7,275 nt of DNA from an uncultured Collinsella sp. (GTDB lineage Bacteria > Actinomycetota > Coriobacteriia > Coriobacteriales > Coriobacteriaceae): positions 1 to 7,275 of the forward strand of contig URTP01000098.1 in NCBI GenBank assembly GCA_900550835.1. The letters run 5' to 3'. Below are positions 1-5,165 of the stretch, piece by piece. Each line of letters starts with the position of its first letter. The first letter of the stretch is position 1. The notes beneath the pieces are model-generated. The model did no database searches. It was given only the letters and a program-made list of their open reading frames with translations, and was not told the DNA's origin. The position numbers and the translations under genes are program-made.

Positions 1-440
1 AGCTTACCGCCCGAGAGCACGCCGGCGCCCACGCCGGTACCGATGGTCAGATACACCACGTCAGTGAGGCCCTGGGCGCAACCAAAGGTGACCTCGCCCA
101 GGCAGGCGACGTTGACGTCGGTGTCGTAGCCGCAGGGAATATTGAGCTCGTTTTGGATGGTGCCCAGCAGGTCAAAGTAGCGCCATGCCGTTTTGGGCGT
201 CTCCAGGATCTTGCCGTATTGGGACGAGGCAGGGTTGACTGCGGTGGGGCCAAAGGCGCCGATGCCCAGCGCGGCGATGTCCTTGTCGGCAAACCATGCG
301 TTGACGGCCTCAACGGTCTCCTGCGGGGTCGTGGTCGCAATCTGCTCGCGTTCCAGGACCGTGCCGTCTGCATAGCCCGTGGCGCAGACCATCTTGGTGC
401 CGCCGGCCTCGAGCGCTCCGATAAGCTGCTGCTCTGCCAT
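1..440 (-). CDS. ROK family fructokinase, N-terminal part (runs off the left edge)
   Basis: This is the first 146 codons of a ROK-family sugar kinase; the remainder lies beyond base 1. Visible motifs are the phosphate-binding EAGGTK at residues 11-16, GAFGP at 61-65, DTDVN at 106-110 (D108 is the expected catalytic base) and the glycine-rich TIGTGVGAG at 132-140. The EAGGTK variant and the DTDVN-A-LGE block are typical of fructokinases of the ScrK/GmuE type, which phosphorylate fructose with ATP in the cytoplasm; glucokinases usually have DxGGTK and END-N. Substrate is therefore inferred. The ATG at 440 has AGAGGA five bases upstream (446-451). It is separated from the aminotransferase gene by a terminator, so it is probably its own transcription unit. 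The zinc-binding ROK motif would lie outside the window. Confidence 0.9.
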   Translation of the reverse strand, partial: MAEQQLIGALEAGGTKMVCATGYADGTVLEREQIATTTPQETVEAVNAWFADKDIAALGIGAFGPTAVNPASSQYGKILETPKTAWRYFDLLGTIQNELNIPCGYDTDVNVACLGEVTFGCAQGLTDVVYLTIGTGVGAGVLSGGK

Positions 441-475
441 AGTATTCCTCTCTGGACGAGTTGCTCCGTGACTAA

Positions 476-481
476 AGTATA
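476..481 (-). promoter_or_regulatory. Possible -10 element for the fructokinase gene
   Basis: On the minus strand this reads TATACT, 35 bases before the ATG at 440 and downstream of the terminator at 513-552. The sequence 17 bases further upstream (ACCTCA) is a poor -35 match, so the promoter is weak or needs an activator. The call rests on position and the -10 hexamer alone. Confidence 0.35.
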
Positions 482-510
482 GCGCTCTAAAAAATAAATG
501 AGGTCGCTAT

Positions 511-552
511 AAAAAGAAACCTCATGGCCCAACGGGTTCACGAGGTTTCTTT
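511..552 (-). terminator. Rho-independent terminator of the aminotransferase gene
   Basis: An 11-bp perfect stem pairs 513-523 with 542-552 (AAAGAAACCTC with GAGGTTTCTTT). The 18-base loop can add a small CCC/GGG inner pairing. Read on the minus strand, the stem ends in TTTCTTTTT, a usable U tract, 24 bases past the aminotransferase stop codon. The plus-strand side also ends in TTT but no plus-strand gene precedes it. Confidence 0.8.
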
Positions 553-576
553 AGTGCCTTTAGTTACTGACCGTCC

Positions 577-1758
577 TTACCCGCGCGGGTTGATTTTATC
601 ACGTAGCGACTTGAGGTTCTCAAGCGCAGCGTTGAGCGTCTCGTCTCGCTTGGCAAAGTGGAAACGAATCAGATGGTTGACGGGCTCGCGGAAGAAGCTC
701 GAGCCCGGAACGGCGCCCACGCCCACCTTGGAGGCCAAATCCTCACAGAAGTCGAGGTCGCTGTCATAGCCAAACTCCGAGATATCCATCATCACATAGT
801 AGGCGCCCTGCGGCACGTTGTGCTCAAGACCGATGCTATCGAGCCCCTGACAGAATAGGTCGCGCTTGGCGGTGTAGAGGTCGAGGACCTCCTGGTAATA
901 GCTGTCGTCGAATTTGAGGGCGGTGACGACAGCTTCCTGCAGGGGAGCGGCAGCACCCACGGTGAGGAAGTCGTGGACCTTTTTAATGCGCTCGGTGATC
1001 TGGGCCGGGGCGATGGTGTAGCCCAGACGCCAGCCGGTGATGGAGTACGTCTTAGACAGCGAACTGCAGCTGATGGTTCGATCGAACATGCCGGGCAGCG
1101 TGGCCATATAGACGTGCTCGTGGGGCGCGTAGACGATGTGCTCGTATACCTCGTCGGTAATGCAGTAGGCGTCGTACTTTTTGCAGAGGTCGGCGATTAA
1201 GGTGAGCTCCTCGCGCGTAAAGACCTTGCCGCAGGGGTTGGAAGGGTTGCACAGGACGATGGCCTTGGGATCGTTGTCGCGGAAGGCCGCCTCGAGTGTC
1301 TCGCGGTCAAAGTCGAACGCAGGTGGGTTAAGCGGCACGTAGATGGGCTCGGCACCCGAGAGGATCGTGTCGGCGCCGTAGTTCTCGTAGAATGGCGAGA
1401 AGATGACGACCTTGTCGCCGGGGTTTGTGACCGTCATCATGGCGGCCATCATGGCCTCGGTGGAGCCGCAGGTGACCACGATGTTCTCGTTGGGGTTGAT
1501 CGGCATGCCCATAAAGTGCTCCTGCTTGGCGGCAAGCGCCTCACGCATGGCCTGGGAGCCCCAGGTGATGGAGTACTGGTGATAGAGCGGCTTGGGGTCG
1601 CTGGCGATGGCGCTCAGGCTGTTGAGCAGCTGCGCCGGGGGATCGAAGTCGGGGAAGCCCTGCGACAGGTTGACGGCGCCATACTTATTGGAGATGCGCG
1701 TCATGCGGCGGATGACCGAATCGGTAAACGTTGCCGTACGGTTGGAGAGTTCTTTCAT
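577..1758 (-). CDS. PLP-dependent class I/II aminotransferase
   Basis: This cytoplasmic, fold-type I, pyridoxal-phosphate aminotransferase has 393 residues, normal for the family. Near the N-terminus is NLSQGFPDFDPP (30-41), seen in the kynurenine/methionine/aspartate aminotransferase group. Cofactor and substrate residues include LCNPSNPCGK (169-178), TDEVYE (201-206, with the PLP-contacting D202 and Y205), SLSKTYSITGWRLGY (233-247; K236 is the Schiff-base lysine) and HLIRFHF (362-368; R365 is the expected carboxylate-binding arginine). The exact amino acid substrate cannot be read from these motifs. A longer reading frame begins at 1776, but the ATG at 1758 has AAAGGA (1764-1769) five bases upstream while the earlier ATG has none at a useful distance. 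The gene stands alone, with a terminator after it and the divergent tRNA promoter before it. Confidence 0.93.
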   Translation of the reverse strand: MKELSNRTATFTDSVIRRMTRISNKYGAVNLSQGFPDFDPPAQLLNSLSAIASDPKPLYHQYSITWGSQAMREALAAKQEHFMGMPINPNENIVVTCGSTEAMMAAMMTVTNPGDKVVIFSPFYENYGADTILSGAEPIYVPLNPPAFDFDRETLEAAFRDNDPKAIVLCNPSNPCGKVFTREELTLIADLCKKYDAYCITDEVYEHIVYAPHEHVYMATLPGMFDRTISCSSLSKTYSITGWRLGYTIAPAQITERIKKVHDFLTVGAAAPLQEAVVTALKFDDSYYQEVLDLYTAKRDLFCQGLDSIGLEHNVPQGAYYVMMDISEFGYDSDLDFCEDLASKVGVGAVPGSSFFREPVNHLIRFHFAKRDETLNAALENLKSLRDKINPRG

Positions 1759-1763
1759 GCTTG

Positions 1764-1769
1764 TCCTTT
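1764..1769 (-). promoter_or_regulatory. Ribosome binding site deciding the aminotransferase start
   Basis: AAAGGA on the minus strand lies five bases before the ATG at 1758. It sits inside the longer frame that starts at 1776, which argues that the six extra residues are not translated. Confidence 0.7.
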
Positions 1770-1842
1770 CGAGCATTTGCAGTGGGGCAAGTTTACTCCT
1801 ATGAAACCGGTGGGAATTGCTCGAAATGGTCTCGAAAAACTC

Positions 1843-1861
1843 TTTTCAAAATTCTTGAAAA
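1843..1861. promoter_or_regulatory. Palindrome in the divergent aminotransferase/tRNA spacer
   Basis: A 7-bp perfect inverted repeat, TTTTCAA-aattc-TTGAAAA, lies 82 bases upstream of the aminotransferase start and 7 bases upstream of the -35 element of the tRNA promoter. Its position and two-fold symmetry suit a protein-binding operator, but no known regulator is recognised and the region is AT-rich, so chance symmetry is possible. Confidence 0.35.
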
Positions 1862-1868
1862 TTGGGGC

Positions 1869-1897
1869 TTGCATCGCGTGGCGTTCCTTGCAATAAT
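1869..1897 (+). promoter_or_regulatory. Vegetative sigma-factor promoter for the tRNA pair
   Basis: TTGCAT at 1869-1874 and AATAAT at 1892-1897 are separated by exactly 17 bases. Transcription would start near 1904, about 20 bases before tRNA-His, giving a short leader that contains a small GCGC-GAA-GCGC hairpin (1904-1914). No second promoter is needed for tRNA-Lys, which follows 22 bases after tRNA-His. Confidence 0.75.
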
Positions 1898-1923
1898 AGT
1901 CGAGCGCGAAGCGCACAGGACAC

Positions 1924-2001
1924 GGTGGGTGTAGCTCAGTTGGCTAGAGCGACGGGTTGTGGTCCCGTAGGTCGAGGGTTCGAGTCCCTTTACCCACCCC
2001 A
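1924..2001 (+). tRNA. tRNA-His (anticodon GTG)
   Basis: A full cloverleaf can be drawn. The acceptor stem is GTGGGTG (1925-1931) with TACCCAC (1991-1997). The D arm is GCTC/GAGC. The anticodon stem is ACGGG/CCCGT with loop TTGTGGT, placing GTG at 1959-1961. The T arm is GAGGG-TTCGAGT-CCCTT. The discriminator is C (1998) and CCA is encoded (1999-2001). A G at 1924 can pair with C73, the G-1 hallmark of histidine tRNAs. Confidence 0.97.
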
Positions 2002-2023
2002 GTTCTTGCTTCGTGTTGATATC

Positions 2024-2099
2024 GGGTCGTTAGCTCAGTTGGTAGAGCAGGGGACTCTTAATCCCAAGGTCCAGGGTTCGACCCCCTGACGGCCCACCC
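2024..2099 (+). tRNA. tRNA-Lys (anticodon CTT)
   Basis: The acceptor stem is GGGTCGT (2024-2030) with ACGGCCC (2089-2095), including one T-G wobble. The D arm is GCTC-AGTTGGTA-GAGC. The anticodon loop CTCTTAA places CTT at 2056-2058. The T arm is CAGGG-TTCGACC-CCCTG. The discriminator is A (2096). The following bases are CCCA and not CCA, so the 3' CCA is not exactly encoded here, whereas the partial copy at 2258-2276 is followed by a base that completes CCA. It is probably co-transcribed with tRNA-His. Confidence 0.96.
2080..2098 (+). repeat. tRNA-Lys 3' end, first copy of a 19-base direct repeat
   Basis: GACCCCCTGACGGCCCACC, spanning the T arm to the acceptor end of tRNA-Lys, recurs exactly at 2258-2276. 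A direct repeat of a tRNA 3' end is the usual signature of a tyrosine-recombinase attachment site. This copy lies inside the intact tRNA. Confidence 0.8.
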
Positions 2100-2110
2100 A
2101 AAGTATGTTA

Positions 2111-2141
2111 AAGCGACTGGCTTAGGCTGGTCGCTTTTTTT
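2111..2141 (+). terminator. Rho-independent terminator of the tRNA operon
   Basis: AAGCGACTGG (2111-2120) pairs with CTGGTCGCTT (2127-2136), with two wobble pairs and a six-base loop, followed by a run of seven T (2135-2141). It begins 12 bases after tRNA-Lys. Confidence 0.85.
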
Positions 2142-2142
2142 G

Positions 2143-2174
2143 TTGACCTCGCATGGGGTCGAACCCGTCGGGGC
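2143..2174 (+). repeat. First copy of a 32-base motif following the tRNA terminator
   Basis: This motif (core ACCTCGCATGGGG) recurs at 2320-2351 with 28 of 32 bases identical. Both copies lie just after a terminator. It includes GGGGTCGAACCC (2155-2166), the exact reverse complement of the T-arm core of tRNA-Lys (2074-2085), so an inverted piece of the attachment region may be present. Confidence 0.6.
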
Positions 2175-2184
2175 GCGAAGCTGA

Positions 2185-2256
2185 GGAAATGCGTAAGCAT
2201 TTACCAGCGCAGCGCGCAAGGCGCAAAGCGCCGAAGCGGCCGCCTGCAAAGCAGGC
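2185..2256 (+). other. Insert carrying three small hairpins, no gene
   Basis: The part of the repeat unit that is not duplicated contains three tight stem-loops: AAATGC-GTAA-GCATTT (2187-2202), GGCGC-AAA-GCGCC (2220-2232) and GCCTGC-AAA-GCAGGC (2242-2256). It ends directly at the second tRNA fragment. A short open frame from 2153 exists but is basic, low-complexity and has no recognisable ribosome binding site, so no protein is called. Confidence 0.45.
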
Positions 2257-2257
2257 T

Positions 2258-2276
2258 GACCCCCTGACGGCCCACC
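2258..2276 (+). repeat. tRNA-Lys 3' end fragment, second copy (att-like scar)
   Basis: This is an exact second copy of 19 bases of the tRNA-Lys 3' end, detached from any tRNA body. The next base is A, so this fragment carries a proper CCA end while the intact tRNA gene has CCCA. It likely marks the far boundary of an integration at tRNA-Lys or a tandem duplication. Confidence 0.8.
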
Positions 2277-2286
2277 AAAGATTGTT

Positions 2287-2318
2287 AAGACGGTCAACTT
2301 CGGTTGGCCGTCTTTTTT
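2287..2318 (+). terminator. Terminator following the tRNA-Lys fragment
   Basis: AAGACGGTCAAC (2287-2298) pairs with GTTGGCCGTCTT (2303-2314) around a TTCG tetraloop, with one wobble, followed by six T (2313-2318). It occupies the same place relative to the tRNA fragment as the terminator at 2111-2141 does to the real tRNA, but with a different stem sequence. It may be the original tRNA-Lys terminator. Confidence 0.8.
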
Positions 2319-2319
2319 A

Positions 2320-2351
2320 TTAACCTCGCATGGGGCCGAACCCGTAAGGGC
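2320..2351 (+). repeat. Second copy of the 32-base post-terminator motif
   Basis: It matches 2143-2174 at 28 of 32 positions; one change is in the T-arm-like core (GGGGCCGAACCC). It ends nine bases from the stop codon of the dinD-like gene. Confidence 0.6.
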
Positions 2352-2360
2352 ACAGACGCT

Positions 2361-3221
2361 TTACAAGTCGAGCCTGCCCTGGGGGTCGGTGAATCCGTCT
2401 GTACCCTCCTTGAGCTTTTTCTCGTCTGCTTTCACGCGACGTTCGAGCTTCTTTGTATCTTCGGCAGGCGGTAGGTTCTCGGGTACAATTCCGCGGTCGA
2501 TGAGGCTGCCACGCACGCTTGTGTTGTTCTCGACGTGCTCTTGCTTGATCTGGTCCAGACCGTACAGGTCGTGTTCCTCGGCGTTGAAGGCCGTCATCGA
2601 GTTCGTAAGGTCCTTTGCTTTGATGAGGACATCGGCTAACCTGTCCGCCAATGCCGCGCTCTTGGGTATGCCGAGCTGCTGCTTCATTTCCGCCGTGCTT
2701 CTGCCGCCGAATAACGCTTCATCGCCCTTCGACTTGATGATCGCGAATCCTTTGGAGTCCACGCCGCGTTTGAATGCAATACCCGAGAGCTGTTTCTCTG
2801 AATCGGATAGCGAGTGGCGCGCCTGCAAGCGCTGAATCTCTGCGAAGCGCTGCTCTATGAGCTCTTGGCGGCGCGTCTGCACGGCAAAGTATGCTTGGGC
2901 GAGTGCAATCTCTGGCTTGTTTGAATCTCCGTTCTGGGCGATTAAATAGCATGCATAGCGCGTAAGTTTGTAGTCTTTAACCGCGCGAGCGGCGACACCG
3001 GCAATTACCATTTTCGTGGTGTCACGAAAATGGGAATCAACTGGAGTTTTGTTTGTTTCGCACGAGACTTTTGCCCTCTAAACAACTTCGGCGAAGTTTT
3101 CCCATCGCGTGTACCCCATGGGTTCCATTAAATCTCGTGCGAGCCAATACTCAACGCCGTCTTCTACATTGGCGTAGCTATCAAGTTCGACACGCCACTT
3201 CTCGATATCTCTACTGTCCAT
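2361..3221 (-). pseudogene. dinD: dinD-like DNA-damage-inducible protein gene interrupted by an in-frame TAG
   Basis: Reading from the ATG at 3221 gives 286 codons before the final TAA, close to the length of E. coli DinD (274 residues), with a single TAG at codon 48 (3078-3080). Before it lies WLARDLMEPMGYTRWENFAEVV; after it comes RAKVSC, then KMVIAG, LTRYACYLIAQNGD (about 79-92) and AYFAVQTRRQEL (about 101-112), the conserved DinD blocks. The C-terminal region is charged and probably helical. In E. coli, DinD is SOS-induced and restrains RecA filaments. The start has AGGAGG four bases upstream (3226-3231). The downstream part is open from 3077, and an ATG at 3011 could start a 216-residue product, but no ribosome binding site is obvious there. 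A nonsense mutation is simplest; TAG readthrough or a sequencing error are alternatives. It adjoins the tRNA-Lys scar, suggesting it arrived with a mobile element. Confidence 0.85.
3008..3033. repeat. 11-bp perfect inverted repeat inside dinD
   Basis: CCATTTTCGTG (3008-3018) and CACGAAAATGG (3023-3033) pair around a four-base GTGT spacer. It encodes HFRDTTKMV, which matches the usual DinD sequence, so the frame is maintained through it. In RNA it would form a stable hairpin 44 bases past the amber codon and covering the internal ATG at 3011. Confidence 0.7.
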
Positions 3222-3249
3222 ATCTCCTCCTCGCTGGCCTATTGTCTAT

Positions 3250-3264
3250 GCGGGCTTTGCCCGC
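3250..3264. repeat. Small hairpin in the dinD leader
   Basis: GCGGGC-TTT-GCCCGC, read on the minus strand as GCGGGC-AAA-GCCCGC, lies 28 bases upstream of the dinD start. It has the same stem-AAA-stem design as the hairpins at 2220-2232 and 2242-2256. There is no T run, so it is not a terminator. Confidence 0.5.
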
Positions 3265-3304
3265 TCCGTATTCAGAACAAGGATACGCTGCCGTACGGAC
3301 ACGA

Positions 3305-3340
3305 ATGGGCCCCGTGCCACTTCGAGCTCACGGGGCCCAT
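3305..3340 (-). terminator. Hairpin terminator downstream of the FAD-dependent enzyme
   Basis: A 12-bp perfect stem pairs ATGGGCCCCGTG (3305-3316) with CACGGGGCCCAT (3329-3340) across a 12-base loop, 42 bases beyond the stop codon at 3383. The tail on the minus strand (TTCGTGTCC) has few T residues, so termination may be partial or need Rho. The 161-base spacer 3222-3382 shows no clear LexA box or dinD promoter. Confidence 0.6.
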
Positions 3341-3382
3341 AGATATCGATTAGTTGTGTTCTGCTTTAGATGGGTGTTCGAA

Positions 3383-4909
3383 TTAGTCCGCTCGATAGTG
3401 CGATCCGAGGCTTTCGGTTCGTTTGCGCATGGCTTTGACCATTTCCTGTGCTAGTTGAATCTGCGATTGCAGGCGGGCGAGGGCTGCGACTTCGCTGTCC
3501 TGGGCTTTCTGTGTGCTCAAGGTCGTTGCCTCCGTCTTCAAGCCCTCAAGCTCGTGTAGTGCCTCGGATAGGCCTGTTTCGGTCCTGTTGATCATGCAAT
3601 AGGTGCTCATCGTGTGCCTTAGGCTGTGTGTCAGGCGTTCGGCATCTGTTGCGGCTATGCCGTACTGGGGGAGGGCGATATCCGCCTTCAGGGCTGTCTC
3701 GGGCTCTTTCTGTGCTGCTTGGGCTGCCGATGCGCCCGCGATGCGCCCGAACACGATGCCGTTGGCGCTTGACAAGCCACCAATGCGGTCGGCGCCGTGC
3801 ATGCCGCCTGTCGCCTCACCGCAAGCGTAGAGGCCCTCAACGCCCGTTTGCGCGGTCTTATCGATCTTGATGCCGCCGTTAGCGGCGTGGGCATACATCG
3901 CAACGCGCATCTCGTCAGTCGGGGCGATGCCGTGCTCGTCTTGCAGCCAGGTGGCAAAGGTCTGCACAAACTCTGGGACATCTTCGCGGGGAAAGTCGTA
4001 GTGGAGTGCCAGGCCTTCGACACCTGCCTGATCGATGACGAGATCGATGGCGCTGGAAGCCAGGCGCGAAGTGAAGGGACCGTATCCGGAGCGTTGCTCA
4101 AGCAGGTCGTCCAGCTTGTCGTCGGCAATATCTACCGGCTGGTCTACATGTACGTAGCGCCAGGTTTTCTCGTTGAAGACCAGGTTGCGCTTGGGCTCGA
4201 TGAAGCCGGGCATCATCTGCATGAACTCTATATTAGTAAGTGTTGCGCCGTGCGCCAGCGCGATGGCCTGCGAGGAGCTGAGCACATCAGCCGACGTAAG
4301 GCTGCGCTCGAACAGGCCGCCTGTGCCACCGGTTGCGATGATCGTGGCCTTGGCAGCAAAGGGCACGATTCGATTTTCGGTGAGGTCGTAGAGCATGGTT
4401 CCGGTTATTCTGCCGTTCGTGTCCTCAACAAGGTCGATAAGCTCATGGCGGGGGAGCAGGCGAATGCCGAGCGACTCGATCCGGGTCGTCAGAGCGTCCT
4501 CAAGGGGCTTGCGGGTGAGGCCGCGCCACATGCGCGTCTTGTGGTCAAAGCAGGGGATAAATTGCTTTTGCTGAGCGCTTTCAGCGCTTTGCGGACGCTG
4601 GAGCTCAACACCCAGGTCTTGCTCGAGCCATTCAATTGCCTGGGGAATGCTGTGGACAAACGTCTGGACAAGATCGGGGTCGGCGACGCCGCCACCAACG
4701 GTCTGGATGGTATCGATAAGGTCTTGTTCGTCGTCTTCGTTAACGGGTCCGATAAGCCCCAAGCCCCAGGTTCCGGGGAAGAAGCTTGATCCACTCATAG
4801 TCTTGCCGGCGCTTGCCACAGTGACGGTCACGCCCGCGCGCGCCGCTTCGATGGCGGCGCAAAGGCCCGCAATGCCAGATCCAATTACCAGTACATCAGT
4901 CGATTCCAT
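3383..4909 (-). CDS. FAD-dependent oxidoreductase of the FrdA/SdhA/NadB flavoprotein family
   Basis: This 508-residue flavoprotein lacks a signal peptide and heme or Fe-S motifs and should be cytoplasmic. The FAD-binding Rossmann motif is VIGSGIAGLCAA (8-19); a second FAD contact is IIATGGTGGLF (190-200). HAANGGIKID (341-350) and LYACGEATGGMHGADRIGGLSSANGIVFG (360-388, reported by its ends) match the conserved His and Arg blocks of fumarate reductase and L-aspartate oxidase; H341, H371 and R375 are visible. In FrdA and NadB a catalytic Arg lies in a GPRD block; here the matching segment reads GPFTSR (277-282), so the substrate may differ. The C-terminal 80 residues are helical, as in the family. 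The ATG at 4909 is chosen over 4966 because AAAGGA (4915-4920) precedes it by five bases. It is monocistronic: terminators lie on both sides. Confidence 0.88.
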   Translation of the reverse strand: MESTDVLVIGSGIAGLCAAIEAARAGVTVTVASAGKTMSGSSFFPGTWGLGLIGPVNEDDEQDLIDTIQTVGGGVADPDLVQTFVHSIPQAIEWLEQDLGVELQRPQSAESAQQKQFIPCFDHKTRMWRGLTRKPLEDALTTRIESLGIRLLPRHELIDLVEDTNGRITGTMLYDLTENRIVPFAAKATIIATGGTGGLFERSLTSADVLSSSQAIALAHGATLTNIEFMQMMPGFIEPKRNLVFNEKTWRYVHVDQPVDIADDKLDDLLEQRSGYGPFTSRLASSAIDLVIDQAGVEGLALHYDFPREDVPEFVQTFATWLQDEHGIAPTDEMRVAMYAHAANGGIKIDKTAQTGVEGLYACGEATGGMHGADRIGGLSSANGIVFGRIAGASAAQAAQKEPETALKADIALPQYGIAATDAERLTHSLRHTMSTYCMINRTETGLSEALHELEGLKTEATTLSTQKAQDSEVAALARLQSQIQLAQEMVKAMRKRTESLGSHYRAD

Positions 4910-4914
4910 CGGAT

Positions 4915-4920
4915 TCCTTT
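4915..4920 (-). promoter_or_regulatory. Ribosome binding site deciding the FAD-enzyme start
   Basis: AAAGGA on the minus strand is five bases from the ATG at 4909, immediately before the FAD-binding motif. The open frame extends 19 codons further upstream, but those residues are basic and unlike the family. Confidence 0.7.
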
Positions 4921-4991
4921 CTCGTCCGGCGCATTGTCGCACGGGTGATCGGCAATGGGGCCGCAAAGACTCGGCAAATCGGTAAAGGGCA

Positions 4992-5000
4992 ATTATGGCA
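4992..5000 (-). promoter_or_regulatory. Possible extended -10 element for the FAD enzyme
   Basis: The minus strand reads TGCCATAAT, an extended -10 (TGn followed by CATAAT), 83 bases before the start codon. No good -35 hexamer is present. A short inverted repeat, GTGTC-ATG-GACAC (5006-5018), lies just upstream and could bind a regulator. The rest of 4921-5097 shows nothing else. Confidence 0.3.
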
Positions 5001-5097
5001 GGTGGGTGTCATGGACACTTTGACGTTCCATCTCGTCTCATCTCGTATTTCGCCCCAACTGGTATATCGGCATTAGCTACCCTGCGACAGCGTAAAC

Positions 5098-5130
5098 AAA
5101 AAGAGCCGCTACCTCGAAAGGTAGCGGCTC
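5098..5130 (-). terminator. Strong Rho-independent terminator of the scaffold/GGGtGRT operon
   Basis: A 12-bp perfect stem pairs GAGCCGCTACCT (5103-5114) with AGGTAGCGGCTC (5119-5130) around a tetraloop. On the minus strand it is followed by TTTTTG. It lies 35 bases past the GGGtGRT stop codon. Confidence 0.92.
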
Positions 5131-5165
5131 CAAAGCTCAACTATATGAGCATCGCGCGGGCGCGA

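Noticed and set aside
1924..2276. Third tRNA gene at the second tRNA-Lys fragment
   Set aside because: Only the last 19 bases of the tRNA are present; the D and anticodon arms are missing.
2058..2297. 79-codon minus-strand frame ending in a GSNPGPWD-like sequence
   Set aside because: That ending is the typical false translation of an antisense tRNA 3' end; the frame overlaps tRNA-Lys and both terminators.
2153..2323. Short basic peptide frame on the plus strand across the hairpin insert
   Set aside because: No ribosome binding site, and it runs through the tRNA fragment and the terminator; best seen as non-coding.
2389..2835. 148-codon plus-strand frame
   Set aside because: Antisense to the dinD C-terminal part; serine-rich shadow translation without motifs.
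3222..3382. LexA (SOS) box upstream of dinD
   Set aside because: Neither a CGAAC-N4-GTTCG type nor a CTGT-N8-ACAG type site could be found by eye.
3797..4789. 330-codon open frame on the plus strand
   Set aside because: It is fully antisense to the FAD-dependent enzyme, which has clear motifs; the frame is a GC-bias shadow.
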